Shown: positions 36,194 through 49,233, numbered from the stretch's first letter. The stretch is DNA of 64,000 nucleotides from Polytrichum commune (GCA_950295325.1 OX485807.1:46840440-46904439); one strand, 5' to 3'. The notes: generated by a model not told the origin, from the letters alone. Program-made: numbers and translations.

Positions 36194-36937
36194 AGAGAGA
36201 GGTAACTCCCATGTAATTTAAGGAGTCACATGCGAGAATGGGGTATTTATTTAGTTGTATTGATTCTTTTTTTGGAAATTTATAGCACCCTTGAATTACC
36301 TAATTTTGGAAGATACAATATTTTTGGAAACCTAAGAATAATTACAAATGGCTATGGATTAGATATTTCTACACTTCATAGTTATTAATTAGAGTTCTTT
36401 TTATTGTAATTTTATGCAAATTTGGATCAAGTTTTTAATGCAAAGCTACAATAATTGACTAAACTTGTGAACCTTACTACCACACTTTCACGTTGAGTTT
36501 TATTTTTATATTGCCTCATACATTGTAACATAAGAACATGCACATATATTCACAACTGTTTCTTTTGGGGATAAATGATGTTCATGAACATTGTTTGAAT
36601 TCCCTTTCGAATATAGTGGACATAATGCGTTTAAATATGCAACCAAGTTTAGAGGTTGTAGTCATGAAGCTTTATCATATTGGTGCATCGTACTAATGCA
36701 TTTAGAAATGTATGTCAAATGTTGGCATAACATAATGGGCAATTACTTAAACGTCAAGCATCAAGATGATGCTAAATAATGTACGGCAAAGCCAACAAAA
36801 AAAAGTCTACCACTTAAGTTGGCACAAAAGCCAAAACATCATCTATTAAGTATAGAATGCTAACAATTGACTTACGATTGTCTAAAGTCTTGGGCACATC
36901 CACCGTAAGACATCCATAAGTTGAACTCTCACGTGTA

Positions 36938-37556
36938 CAGTAATCTCCCGTTTAAGTATGCACTTTGAACTGGAGCCGTTGGTGCGCACTTAGTTGGTAG
37001 GTGCGTACTTTACTCATATCGTTAGTGTTCCAGGTTGGGCTAGTCGGAATAAGTAACCGTCTAATACCCATCTAGCTTACCCCTAAAGAATATAGGTTAG
37101 GGTGCTCATGAAGCTGTTGGTTTTGTTCGATCCCCTTCCCATTGAGGCTTGATGTTGATGGACAAGCTTTGACAACCCCATAAGAAGAACCACCTATCGA
37201 TGTCGAAATCCAGTCTATCGAGACATTTGTTGAATGTGAAAGTGCTACCGACTTCAAAGGTTTTGAAGCTCTACACAACACTGTCCTCGACATTGACGTC
37301 CAATTGCCTTACTCTGATGTTCAAACGGAAGTTGGACAAATGTATGATGAATTGCGACGATTATTAAAGACGTTTCAGTGAAACATTAACAAACTGACAT
37401 TGAATTTCAAGCATAAAAAATTTATGCATTCGCGGAAAATGACTTTGCATGACATGTTCAAACAATAAAATATGAACCCTAATTTTTGTAGAAAAAATTG
37501 CGCACTTAACTGGGATGCGTACTTAAACGGGTGTGTACTTAAGTGGGAGATTACTG
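36938..37556 (+). mobile_element. pogo/Tigger-like DNA transposon relic
   Basis: A 619-bp element with ends CAGTAATCTCCC...GGGAGATTACTG. A CAGT...ACTG terminus is typical of the pogo branch of Tc1/mariner. Subterminal repeats of the phrase TTAAGTA(T/C)GCAC occur inside both ends. An internal plus-strand open stretch from about 37184 to a TGA at 37379 (ending YDELRRLLKTFQ) reads like the tail of a transposase, but stops close it upstream. The left flank ends TA as expected; the right flank does not, so the target duplication is damaged. Confidence 0.65.
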
Positions 37557-40500
37557 TGTTATCTTTGTAACAACATAATCCAACATCTTAGTATCAACAT
37601 CGTACTCGGCCATTGAGAGCTAGAACTGCTTGCACCTTTCAACATCACCGTTATTGCCTAAGACAACAACTCCTCCTCTACTTGGTTTCACTTTAGAAAA
37701 ACAACAAACGTTACAAAAGATAAATGTGCTAATTGACCAAATTGAAATAGGAAATCCAATACCTCTAGACTATGTGTGCAACCCCAATGCAATTAGGTCA
37801 AAATATGTAATGGTTATTTTTCAACGAATTCGTTCTAGAAACGTGCATCATCATTGTGGTAAGGAGCATCTCCTTCCCATTTCCATGGAACATTTGAAAA
37901 CATCAATGGATTGTCGTGACAACCCCATTTTCTTCCTACCTTCCTTCTCATATTCTAAACATGTCCTAGACATCATGTACTTTCATCATCACCTTTGACA
38001 AATGTTTGTAGGGTTTCTATCTTTTCATGATGTCCCCTTTATCATCTTTATTGTTGTCTTCATAATGCTAGACTATTTAAGCCATTCAATGATTCCTTAA
38101 CTTTATACAATTGTTATCAGCCATTCCATTCTAGTAATATTCAGTGATAGTGTTTCACCCAAATTTCATTCATTTTCCAGGTTGAATTTACTTATTGACA
38201 AGCATCCATAAGGTATGATTCTAGGACCTTACATGACATATTCTCGGTCTCACCCAACATATCGGCGACCACTTAGTTGAATAATATCATCTCTTTGTAT
38301 TATTAATTTTTTCATGCACCACTAAAGTATGTTATAACTCATGTATGGGATCTTAATTACTGTCACTAAGGTAGAGGGTGCTTAAACCCACACTCTGAGT
38401 GATTTAGCCTCTATTTCGAGTGTATTTGGATTAGTGGAATGCATGATTGGCTTAGACTTAGTAGTAACAAAATAGAATACATAATTGCACATAATATGAA
38501 TATACTACAAGGTTTGGAAGTCACTTATGCCTAGCTTTCTCAAACTCCATACTGGAACCCCACTTTTTTCTACCGCAAACGGCTCCCAAAACTGCCCCCA
38601 CCTTTTGCCCAAACCACCCCCGCACTAAAACCAATTGTCTGCCCAACTATAAAATTGAGCCCTTGTAAAATTTGCACTAGCATTATGGCATGTTGCATTC
38701 CAACTTGGATACATCGAGTATTGTTGAGTTTAAGAATATTAAGTTCAGTTAAGTCTTTGTCTGGTCTCATCAACTTGCCTCTTTTACGTGAAGACTGCCA
38801 CAACTCCAATGCATTGTGGCTCACTGCATTGCAACTTGGATTCACTTATGCCATTAAGATTTGAATCCATAAAACTATTTTAAAATATGTATGTTGATAC
38901 CTCTTCTTACACTTACATTAGTTTGTACATGATATCACATGAAATCATGGAGGCCTTCTCCACATGGGAAAGTGGGGTGACTTCCTTGGTGAAAAACGAG
39001 GCTGCAAAAGTGGAGCGCTTGCCCATGTGGGGAAGTGCAAAAATGGGGAATTTTATGAATTCCCTCTATGGCCGAGAGGGGAAGTGGTAGGACTTCTACA
39101 CGTGGGAATAGTTGTGGGACAGTGTTGGGATTTTCTGGATCTCTTGGATGACTTCCATCCGCTATGCCATGGATAATTTGAAACATATTTTCATCTTTGA
39201 GATGTAGATGGTTTTCATCCACATAGTACATGACAAAGTGCACCACGTCTCATCTCTACGAGCATGTACAATTTTGACCATGGTCTACATGATTTTAATC
39301 CAAAAAATAGAGGAGGATGTGTGACAACATTTTGTCGCTAAGAATAATTTCTTTTTAGTTCAAAAATAAAATAAAAATATACAACATTGGAATGTATAGC
39401 ATTTGCATGTGATAGTTTTAATAGGCTCTGACAATTGAAGAAGCTGATCTATTTGTACTTCAATACGTCCACAATGTAGAATGAATAATAATCAACTGAA
39501 CTTTGTTCAATACATGAGACAATCACATTGTGATGCCATGTTGTAGGTTGGAGATTAAGTTATTTCATAGTAGTGCCCAAAAAAACCTTTGGCATGCTTC
39601 CCTTAAATTTAGCCCTAGAGCATTGACTTCCTACTTTACAATAACCTTGAATAATAAGTATGTTGAAGTACTTATAATTGATATGCGTGGCTCTAGGAAG
39701 TTTCCATCGGAGATGAAATGAGGCTCGCAATAATGACAGTAAAAAGATGCAAGGACTGCTTTTGGGAATGTTTGACAAGCTCTTTATCTTTTGTGAACGT
39801 TCATGAGACAATGATGTTCTTTTAGAAGAAATTTGTGACATGCAAGGTGTAAATGCACCCCTAGGCCTTAGTAGGCATGTTGTTTGAAACCACATGCCTT
39901 TGAAAAGAACCTCTTCGTGTTGAGGTGAACTTTCCACCTCCACAATGTCTTGCAATATCCCATAATATTGTCACTATTGGAATGGTAAGTTAGAGATGTC
40001 TAAATTTCCACTCTCATGTGTGTTGATTGAAATCATATACATGTGTTACTAAGGACCTAGAAGTGTATTGAGGGAGAGAAGTGTAATCAAAATAATCTTT
40101 AGAATTCATCTACACACGGGTAGATCACTCTAAGGCATTTTTGTGCATCACGTGCGGCTAGGGGTTTTTTGTTTTGGGGCTATTTACCTTCAAGGGCTGA
40201 ATTTAAGCCTCCCTATAATTACTTAAATTTCAAAAATGGCCCATTTGTTTGCACCCTTCCATTACTTATATTGTCCAAGTCACTGAAATTTTTTGTACTC
40301 TATATTCCTTTTAAGTAATTTTGGACAGACGGGAATCCCGATTATCATCCATCCCCGTGAGTCCTAAACCCATTTACATACCATACTAAACATACCTTCT
40401 AGGATCCTTATCTTCAACCCTTATATTAATTTTACAAAAAAATAATGGCCCACGTTTTATGTCCATCTAACTTACCTATAATGGGATTGTCTACATTTAA

Positions 40501-41139
40501 TGGCCCCTTCATTATTTGGAATTCCTTTATAATTTTTATTTCAAATGATTTTAATCCTCTCTATATTATGCCGCACATCGTTTTTAAAATGCACTAAGTG
40601 ACCTACCCGTGCATCTACAATATAACAATGTGGTAATCTCGAAAGATATAGCAAACTTTGTGGCAATTCACCTTCGAAACAAGGCAATAATGTATAGGTC
40701 ATGTGGCTTATTTAGTAACACTACCTCTGCAACCTATGATGATGAATAAAAATTCTTCGCTTACATCAATCCTTCACAACAGTAGAATCTTCTGTTCTGC
40801 TCTGCTCTACACCATCAAAAATACTTTACATAGGAAGTGTAGTTCAAATGTAGCCATTTTTCTATGTAATTGGTGTGAAATTGTTACCTTTGGTCAAAAA
40901 ATACTATTTTAAGCAACTTGTTTGAGGAAACAAAATGTATTTTAGATGAAAAACAATTGTCAAAAATGAAAACTACCCTTGTTGCCTAGTTTTGTTTCTT
41001 GGCACAAAAGTGTTTGTAACTCCTATTTCTTATATCAATTTATTTCATGTAATACATTTCTATGCATGGCACTTAAAGCTCCATGAGCACGAAAAGTTTC
41101 AAAAAATTATCATCAATTCTCTAAACACAATTGCTTGCT
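37557..41139. other. spacer with repeat fragments, no gene supported
   Basis: It holds the phrase ACTAAGGTAGAGGGTGCTTAAACC at about 38366, shared with about 42838. A fragment at 38947-39050 (GGAGGCCTTCTCCACATGGGA) is related to the 41.5- and 59.3-kb repeats. A piece at about 40150-40200 resembles the interior left part of the hAT-like elements (GGGGCTATTTACCTT). Open frames at 37630-37998 and 39955-39560 (minus) match nothing I know. Confidence 0.45.
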
Positions 41140-41640
41140 CAAGCCTCAAAAACATTCAAGGAATAGGCCTCAAGCATTTACAAATTATTTCGAGTAATTC
41201 TTTGTGATGGTTGAAGCCAAGAATCCTTTCAAAAACCACAAATTTTAAATCAAGAGCATTCCAAAAATAATGTACTTTATTGTACTTTCGGGGAAACATA
41301 ACACTTGTGAAATACATCAAGATTTAGTGAAATATTGGTGACATGAAGATGTTAGTGAAAATTGGTGTTGGAGTTGTATGAGCACTCCGGGTTAATTAAT
41401 GTAGATTATGTGGATTCATTTAACAAAGAGGTGAAATATTATTGACTTGGAGCATTGTTGATGCATGATTTGATGCCCTAGCACAACATATAGGAACTTG
41501 TCCAAGTCGGGAAATGAAATCCCCACTTCGAGGCTCCAACCCACATGGGGAACATGCCATGTTCCCACATCTCCCATGTGGGGAAGGCCTCCAGGGCTCC
41601 TTGTCTATGAAGAGTCCATCCCTTGGGAGCACCAGCGATT
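41140..41640 (+). repeat. LINE-associated repeat, partner of 59260-59755
   Basis: About 500 bp whose reverse complement is found at 59260-59755. Matching phrases include ACATTCAAGGAATAGGCCT, AAGCATTTACA, AGAGCATTCCAAAAATAATG, GGTGTTGGAGTTGTA and CCCACATCTCCCATGTGG-type sequence. At 59 kb the same sequence continues into a LINE reverse transcriptase fragment, so this is probably a LINE 3' end. Confidence 0.8.
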
Positions 41641-44359
41641 CGTGATAGTTCACAATGGTTTTATCAAGTTAAATTGTCCAAGACGAGCATTAGCACCTTT
41701 CCCAAACGACCTCAACCTCATGATCAACAATTTGCGGTGGTTTTATCAAGTTAAGTTATCCAAAATGATCGTAGAATTACTTCCCCAAACCACCTCAGCA
41801 CCGGACAGTTGGCGACATTTCGCCCAGCCTCATCAACTTGCCTCAACCATCCTCATCAATATATAAGATGTGGGATCTTAATAAATATATATAAGTAAGC
41901 CGCCCTAGCCACATTCCAACTCTTACCCAAATCGCTTTGTCTTGAAACTAATCCTGCATATTGTCCCAAAACCGCCATGTTTTGCACCAGAGACATTCAA
42001 ATGGTTTAAGGTGTATTCTGAGTATGGGATTAGGAGACGTGCAAAGGTGTTGCTTTTGGGTGGGGAGTTGGATATATCATAGAAGGCTCTCTATTCTGAC
42101 ACCAAATAATTATTTCCCATCAATTTTTGCCATGTTTCATGCTCACATTCGTCATGAGCACTTGTATCCCACATGGAAACTACATTCCAGCACATGTAAA
42201 GATGAAATAGGGAGCCCTCTTAGGTAGCATCCTCTACCGTAATGCCTCTTTGGTAGGCAATATCAACTTCACATCGTATCACATGAACAAATTTGTTCAT
42301 TGTGGAACATCTATGTTCTTGCTGAGGGTTGTCACAAATGTTTGAGGATTATTTGCTGTGGCTAAGATTATATCATGTCCTACAAGCATTGACAGTAGCA
42401 ATTTTTGAATCAATCATCATCTTACAGCTGATGATTCTGTAAGCTCATCCCTCAACAAGATAATACTTGTCTTGATTGATTTTCTTGTACATCATTGCTT
42501 CCTTATCTCAACATCTGCAACACATGAAAACTAGTGAAAGCTCAATCAATATTGCTGAAATGACAAGATTCTCAGCGTTCGTTATCAACACCAAAATCTA
42601 TAGAAGATTGATTGATCCATAGAAGAGGCATTGACCGAACAATAACTCGATCGATTTCAAAGGCACAGTTGGGCTAATTGAACAATTTATAATAGAGCAA
42701 GTTTAGAATTTTATAATGTTTCCAAATTTTTATGGAGAGCAAAAGAGGCACGAAAATGAGATTAGGAGAGCATTCTATGTCTGAATAATGTGGGTTTCTT
42801 TCTATTCCCAAATTATTTCCAGGTTGTGGCTCTGACTACTAAGGTAGAGGGTGCTTAAACCAACACTTTAAGTTATTGCACATACATATGGCTATGTGGT
42901 TGATATATAAAATATATATTCATATTAGCCTTTGGGCTAAACATAGGTATCAAGAAAGAAAAAATATTTTTAGTCTCAATTGAATATTTGATGAATATTC
43001 AAAGTCAAAACTACTAGCTTCCTTATACCAATCCATAGGCCCCGTGTATGGCAACCTCGCATATGATGAGGACCCCCACCTTCATTGCCTAGAACCAACA
43101 CAACATAGCTGGGTACTAGACCCAAACTACATCAAAGCCCCAGTAGTAATGGTATGCAAAACCACACGGCTACCTCCATGATCCCTCCCGGTTCGCTTGC
43201 AAAACCATCACCTTGCATCCCAGGTACCGACCCCCTTTGCATCCCGGGAAATGACCCTTTTGTGCTTTGTGGGCAAACCTCCTTGGCGTTGTGAATAGAA
43301 TGACTAGAATAGGCATTGACAAGCCACCCTAATCCCACCTTGAACCAACCCGAGATAGAGTGAAGCCCGTTACCTACCCTACATGAAGGTCATGGAGGCC
43401 ACTATGAGGTGGCACCACTAATGGCACCTAAAACCATCACTTCGTGGGCCTAGACACTCTTACACCACCGGGTACGGTTCAAGGTTGTAGAGTGTTGGCA
43501 ATTGGGAGGCGTTTATAGGTGTTGGTTTTGGATGGGGTGTTGGATTTAGCACCCTCTACCTTATGTAAAGAACTTGGAGATTGACGAGGCGAGATACATT
43601 TGAGAGAAGTTTGAACTATAGTGGAGGACAGCTTTTGAATCAAACATTGCTTCTCTGTTGAAATATTTGAGAAAAGTCCGCTCCAAGACAATAAATAAGT
43701 AACAACTTACAACTCAGATCGGTAAAAATTCAGCCAACACGTGCTTCATTTTTTGAGACGGAGTTCATTAACAGATTCAAGACACATGGTTGTGGTCACT
43801 AACTCGACATGTAGGTAAAGTACTGCAACAGAAACTATAAAATGCATCCACTGCAAATCACAAGGCCTAGAGTAGATTGAAAGACTCTTTATCAATAAGG
43901 GACAGAAAAAATTCTCTCAATTTTACTGCTGAGTACAGTATTTGAAACGACCCGAAGTATATATAGCCATTGCTGGAAAATCAGACAACTGGTAATGTCG
44001 AAGCCTTGTAACTAGACTCAAGGATGCGTATCATTTTGCCCTGACACTATTTACTCTATGTCAGTGGAAGTCTTTTGCATCTGTAAATGCTTCAGCCATC
44101 GGTAGCAGGATGGAAATTGATCGCAATACAAGCAGTGGATAATTTTCTTCAAGCTCCAGGTGGTTGACGCACTTCTAAGAGTATGGTATCCTTCGATGAA
44201 TTCGATTCCAGCCGCTCCATGAACAACTGGGGGAGACACTTGTGTCAAACAACTCCATCCCCACGAGTCCATGTCCAACCCGGGTTTTGGCATCTCCGAT
44301 ATCACCCCGCCAATGCTTGCGCAATGGTCTGAATTCCCTGCACGAAGGTTTGATTTCAT
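41641..44359. other. spacer with repeat fragments, no gene supported
   Basis: It includes TCTACCGTAATG and TAGCACCCTCTACCTTATG fragments (42.2 and 43.55 kb, inverted) and a forward copy of GGTAGAGGGTGCTTAAACC (42.84 kb). A minus-strand open frame at 43338-43132 holds a short repeated peptide phrase (PGMQ), but nothing indicates that it is expressed. Confidence 0.45.
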
Positions 44360-44635
44360 TTACAAAGCTGCCATACCGATGTACACAAGCATGCTCACCA
44401 CAGACGCTGCCGCCGCTAGGGATGGCATCAACACGGGGCTAGCTGCCGAATATGGTCCAGGCGCAGGGCCACCTGGACCGGGCGCAAGATAATTAGAAGA
44501 AGCGGGTGCAGGAGCTGGAGCTGAAGTTCTTGCAAACACCGCGGGCAGCAACACAAGCATTAGCATCATCACCACAGCCAATCCTCTCCTTGACATCGCG
44601 AAATTGAGTTTCTGATTCAAAGCCGACGCTGCCAT
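44360..44635 (-). CDS. GPI-anchored arabinogalactan peptide, copy 1
   Basis: A 91-residue, single-exon gene. Residues 14-35 include RGLAVVMMLMLVLLPAVFA, a signal peptide ending Ala-X-Ala style. The mature region is rich in Pro/Ala/Ser with dipeptides AP, SP, GP and TS (SAPAPAPASS, APGPGGPAPGP). Such prolines are normally hydroxylated and carry arabinogalactan chains. The last 20 or so residues (SLAAAASVVSMLVYIGMAAL) form a hydrophobic tail typical of a GPI-anchor signal. The start at 44635 was chosen because its context AAGATGGC is also found at the start of the related gene at 58614; the open frame continues upstream to 44689. The product should sit on the outer plasma membrane or in the wall. 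It is a close relative of the genes at 48789 and 58614. Confidence 0.85.
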   Translation of the reverse strand: MAASALNQKLNFAMSRRGLAVVMMLMLVLLPAVFARTSAPAPAPASSNYLAPGPGGPAPGPYSAASPVLMPSLAAAASVVSMLVYIGMAAL

Positions 44636-47228
44636 CTTTTCCGAAACTTCTCTTCGTACAAGACCCAGGTGGATTCTGTGTACACACAATGTGTACGCAG
44701 CGGTGTAGATCGGTCTTAGCGAGGATAATGAGGCCCCCTCGACAGCAGCAGCAGCAGCAGATGCTCAAGAACGTCGACAAGGATGGAGAGCAACAAGGTT
44801 TGTTGAATACTTGAGTGATGCTTCAGATGTTTGAACAACCGATCTGCAAATTGGTGTCTGGTGGTGAGACTGGAGGTCTAATTCGATTGCAATGTGGTGA
44901 TGTTGGAATGCTGCTGCCTTGTATCGTACTTAAGGGATCGTGAGGGCTGATCGCACCGACCAGTTTTGATACCATCGATCCGTCGGTATCTCCGACTGTA
45001 ACAGTGCGAACAGTGGGGGGCCGGCAGCGATTTCTCAACATAATTTCTAGCAATTTCACGGTTGGAACCGGACGAGAAAATTCAGGTGTGATTGGGGCAT
45101 GATGAGATTGGAGTGGTGGTGAGAATTCCTTGCATGGATTTGTGAGTGCACTCGCTTGTCGAAGTGGAGGAGGCGGGGGAGGAAGGGGAGAGGAAGGAGG
45201 TGGAAGAAGTGGAGTCAACCATGTCACCGAGTGACATGGTTACCGATCATCGTTTCAAAGTCCACACATCGGAGATTATTCAGAATTGTATACTGAGTGT
45301 ATGTAGGTGCTTATGGTGTAATCTAATCTCAGGGCATGCTTAAACTAAAGGCATTGGGCCATGGCTCGTACATGACCATGATGCCCCGTTTTTGGGATGA
45401 GAGGTTAGAGAAGTCCATGACTATAGTCCAAAGTTTTATGGAGGTCAAAAGCCCTTAGTGTAAATTCAAATGGAATTGTAAAGGACCTCACAAAATTTGA
45501 AGTACATATGAGAATGCATCATAAAGAAAACTCGAAGAAAGAGAGTGTTCGAGTAGTTTTGTTTATGTATTGGTGTTTGTGTATGGTAATTCAACAGATT
45601 ATGAGTATTCAATCTTTTTATATAGGGTATGAATTAGAAAAATAAGCTTATGTTATTGCGCAACATACGTTATATTTTGAATTGAACATGAATAGTATTA
45701 GAATATATAAATGTAAAGAGCTGTCCTTGAAAATTCCCCTACAATCTTGGCCAACATTATCTATACTCGGCATGTGAGATTCCATGTAGATTTTGCATCC
45801 ACTAAAAACGATATGAGTTGTACTCCAAAATTATCATTACGAAAACCTAAAATGAGGGCCCGTGACACTCTCAACCACTAAGAGTTCAAGGATTCTCAAG
45901 AGCCATCATTGACCCAAATAACTTTCAAGTAAACAAGCCCTAAGGCCTGCTCCTCACAACACGCTCCAATACAAAATCATGTTACAAACTTTATCAAAAC
46001 AATAACATGTGATAGATTAGGTGAGTGATTTCTACTTGTTCCCCCACAATCTCTCACAACTTTATCTTGTAATATGGCCCTTGTTTGTTTACCCCGTTAT
46101 CCCTCCATAACATTGCTCAACTATGATGAGGCTCGACCATGGTAAGAGAATCAATTACATGATGAACGAGATTAAAGTTGAGGGGTTCTATATTCATGGA
46201 AGCCTTAGACTGAGTGGGAAGGATGATGGAGTTGTGGCCTTACTATAGAAAGGGTGAGGGAGATGTAGGCTTCGTAAGGTTGAGGCATCTATAACCAATA
46301 AAATAAGAGAGTTTGCATATGTTTAGGAAGAGTAAAAGTGGGGAAATATTTTTTCTTGTGAAGAAAAACAAATTCTAAGAAGAATGTAGTTATTTTTAAA
46401 ATAAATTGATGAATATGGAAATTGCTACAAATTTTGAAGCATATATTATAAGGTTACACACAATCAACCTATAGGTTAATCCATTACCGCTAATCTAAAT
46501 GCCACTCCTTGGCTATGACAATTGTCAAAACTCTTATGAGGGTAATCAATCCCAAGTTGCACCACATAAACTTTAATTTAGTTCGCCTAAAACACATACA
46601 TCTTATCTACGTTGGCATTACATGGCCCTAGTGACCGGTTAAATGGACCTGGTCGATTATGGATGCCTCAATCTTAATGTCATCTCCTTGCAATCAATTC
46701 TCTTTTATTATTTAGAAAAAAAATTATTTGTTTTAACAAGGGCATTCCATAGTGATGTGGAATCACACGCAAATTGAAAGATAGATGAAAATGGGATCAA
46801 ACATTGTATCTAATTAAAAAATCGGGCTTCAATGATATTACATGTTTTTGCATACTTGCAAGGAACTTGCAAAAATTGACATTTTTGCATAAAGTTGAAA
46901 ATTGAATATGAAACTCATTATGTATGGTCAAGACACTAAAACCATCAATACAATTAAAAAGAAAAAACCAGTAACTTGACAACCAACTTCATGCACTAAT
47001 TTGCACGTACATGACTGGTTGTGATCCCATGCCCACAGACATAACGATGCACTATAATGAAGAAATGTGTCTCCATGTACAGTTTTCAAGACAATCAGAA
47101 TGTCCAATTTTACTTTGAATCTCAATTTGCGTACAAATATCTTGAAGCTGGAGAAGTCTTTGGGAGAAGGTGTTTTCCCTTTACAGGAAATTTAGAGCCT
47201 ACACACAAATACCACCAAGGAACCGACA

Positions 47229-47663
47229 TTAGAGATTGACGAACTTAAGCAATGCCATGACACATCTATGAATCAACAATCGTTGTTGGAAGTCCTGTTT
47301 AGTCCGGCCACACACAGTCACACTTTGGGATTCTGATTCTCCACACTCTCCTTCCTCCCACCTCTCAAAATCTCCATGCCACGCCACTGCAAATTCGAAC
47401 ATATAGCCCCATCCGCATCCATCACAGCCAACACGAAGATTGGGAGAAGGCATTGACCTAATCAAATTCAGACTCCAATCCATGTTCATATCGATTCCAA
47501 TCCACAGCTTGCAAGCATCAGTACTCAAGATGTGGTTTACAATTAAGCAGGTTTTACCACATTCAACGAAAGCCTTCCACCAGAAGGTGACAGTAGCCTT
47601 GGGGCACAGAGGCTCTTCATTTAAGGTGTGCGTGTTATTTGGTTTAGTTTTCATGTTCTCCAA
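47229..47663 (-). CDS. hypothetical open frame, 144 codons
   Basis: An uninterrupted ATG-to-stop frame, the longest outside known genes and mobile elements here apart from the frames in the GC-rich block near 33 kb. The predicted protein is rich in Cys, Trp and Glu and has no signal peptide or domain that I recognise. The opposite strand is also open for 77 codons across part of it. It may be non-coding and is listed so that it can be checked against transcript data. Confidence 0.12.
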   Translation of the reverse strand: MENMKTKPNNTHTLNEEPLCPKATVTFWWKAFVECGKTCLIVNHILSTDACKLWIGIDMNMDWSLNLIRSMPSPNLRVGCDGCGWGYMFEFAVAWHGDFERWEEGECGESESQSVTVCGRTKQDFQQRLLIHRCVMALLKFVNL

Positions 47664-48380
47664 CTTCTACTGATTGGGATTTACACAACAAGACTCGTGG
47701 TGCATTAGCAAATCTACGATGATACATTTGCAAAAATCGGATTGAAGATTGGGTCTCTCTTGATTAAGTTATGATTATTGGAAGTGCATGTTTATTTATT
47801 TCTTAACTAGATACAAAGGTCCTCCCAATTGTGTTCACGATTGAGTGTAGAGTAGTTATGAATATTAAAAGATGTAGTCCAATTTCTTTTGAACATGTGA
47901 CTTTATGATGTTTGCTCTTTGATCCACACCGAACCACATACCGATCAAATCTAGAGATCTGATTTAAAAAATGAGCCACTTAAGACCCATCTACCTTATA
48001 GACTAGGTAACCATTGAGAGGGCGAGGGTTATGAGATGTAGTCTGTGCATTAACATTGAGGCTATATTTTGTGATCCTCATCCTCAAGATGGTTACCGAG
48101 CATAACCAACTGTGGATAAAATCGAGACAAAGGCAACGATTATAGGGTTCTGTTAAGGAAGGAGACAATTAAACTTTATTTTGTCAATGCAGGCATGGGT
48201 TACAACATTTTGTTAACAAAGACATGGATTGTAAAGCTATGTCCATGAGGAGGTTCGGTTCTCATGTGGAATCTTCCCGCTCCAAGCGAATGAATAGATG
48301 ACACATTGTCGAGATTTCAGCTACAGATGGCTATGATCCTTGCTTCCTCAAGAAGCAGACCTTCTCTATATCAGTGATCG

Positions 48381-48560
48381 GGGAGATTTTTGGGCATAAT
48401 CAGTTGAGATCCTAGTGTTTGCAAGTCCAACCGGTTACATGTTGATGACATCCTCCGGTTTTCCTTTATTAAATTGGGGTATATTCTAGAAATTCCTCTA
48501 AAATGATAGGTAATATTCCTGCAGTCTTGAACTTCAACCAGTTATTTCTCAAATTCAACC
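48381..48560 (-). repeat. interspersed repeat, partner of 16827-16997
   Basis: The reverse complement matches 16827-16997 in the same order of phrases (AACTTCAACCAGTTAT, CAACCGGTTACATGTTGATG, GGGGAGATTTTTGGGCATAA). It ends about 230 bases upstream of the truncated arabinogalactan-peptide copy. Confidence 0.75.
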
Positions 48561-48788
48561 GGTTCATTTGTAACTAACTGCTGGTTCTCCCCGATCGTGG
48601 CTCTATATCCATCTACCATATTTATGAGACTCATCATCACAAATCTGATCTTATATGGTCAACGTAAAGAGGAAGGGGAGAGAAGAAGCAAGGACATGTC
48701 AGAATACTAGATACACAGAGTTTTCTACTCAGGATGAAGGACAATATTGTGTTTCAGAATGGTGTAGGTAATTAGTACTCAGAATGTG

Positions 48789-48917
48789 ATGGGGTTGGCT
48801 GTGATTATGCTTCTGTTGCTGGTAATGCCTGCAGTTTTGGCACGGACTTGTAGTGAAGCTCCAGCTCCTGCCCCTAGTGCTTCACTTGGAGTATCCCCTG
48901 CCACACCACTTGTGTAG
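48789..48917 (+). pseudogene. truncated arabinogalactan-peptide copy, 42 codons
   Basis: This short frame is too small for usual gene finders. It encodes a signal peptide (MGLAVIMLLLLVMPAVLA) very like those at 44.5 and 58.6 kb, then CSEAPAPAPSASLGVSPATP, then stops after LV. It lacks the N-terminal extension and the hydrophobic GPI-anchor tail of its two relatives. It could be a decayed copy, a secreted mini-peptide of AG-peptide size, or an exon whose partner I cannot see. An in-frame stop lies shortly upstream, so no longer N-terminus exists without splicing. Confidence 0.6.
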
Positions 48918-49233
48918 AGTAGAGGCGTCCATAACCAATCACTTAAGATAATTTGTGTCAAATCTGGAGAAGTATAAGGTAGTGTATTTCTTTCTTGTGT
49001 ACAAAGATAGAAATCAAGAGGACTACAATTTTTTATAGTAATTTTACTCTTTAAATTGAGATTATTATAAAGTTTTGAAGCCAAAATTGGCCTGAACACA
49101 TTACCAATGTCTAGAGTCGGCCAAAACCACTCATTTTGAGATGAATTCTCCTCACTTTAGCACTCAAAACCAGAGATATGTGTCATGGCGCTATTGATTC
49201 CTTGGTGACAACATAACCAAAGTTGGAGACTTA
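48918..49233. other. spacer after the truncated copy
   Basis: No feature was recognised. A minus-strand open frame (49099-48779) overlaps the truncated arabinogalactan-peptide copy and is most likely its shadow. Confidence 0.4.

Larger units (their letters stand above)
33301..36937. other. repeat-rich spacer, no gene supported
   Basis: It contains the palindrome copies at 33856-33878 and 34227-34249. It also has fragments related to the 49.2-kb foldback element (GTTTCCATGTAGG near 33755 and its reverse complement near 34520). A G homopolymer lies at about 36175-36193, and a partial copy of the dispersed intron repeat at 35885-35985. Short open frames show no recognisable product. Confidence 0.5.
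44690..48788. other. spacer, one GC-rich Pro-coding frame, nothing assignable
   Basis: A minus-strand open frame at 45227-44823 begins with a proline run and lies upstream of the arabinogalactan-peptide gene; it may be fortuitous in a purine/pyrimidine-skewed patch. A 144-codon minus frame at 47663-47229 (with a 77-codon plus frame opposite) matches no family I recognise. A partial dispersed repeat lies at 47915-47998, and 48381-48560 pairs with 16827-16997. Confidence 0.4.

Noticed and set aside
44823-45227. Pro-rich 134-codon minus-strand frame, considered as an extensin-like gene
   Set aside because: The Pro run is short and arises from a skewed patch. It has no signal peptide and no extensin or PRP repeat.
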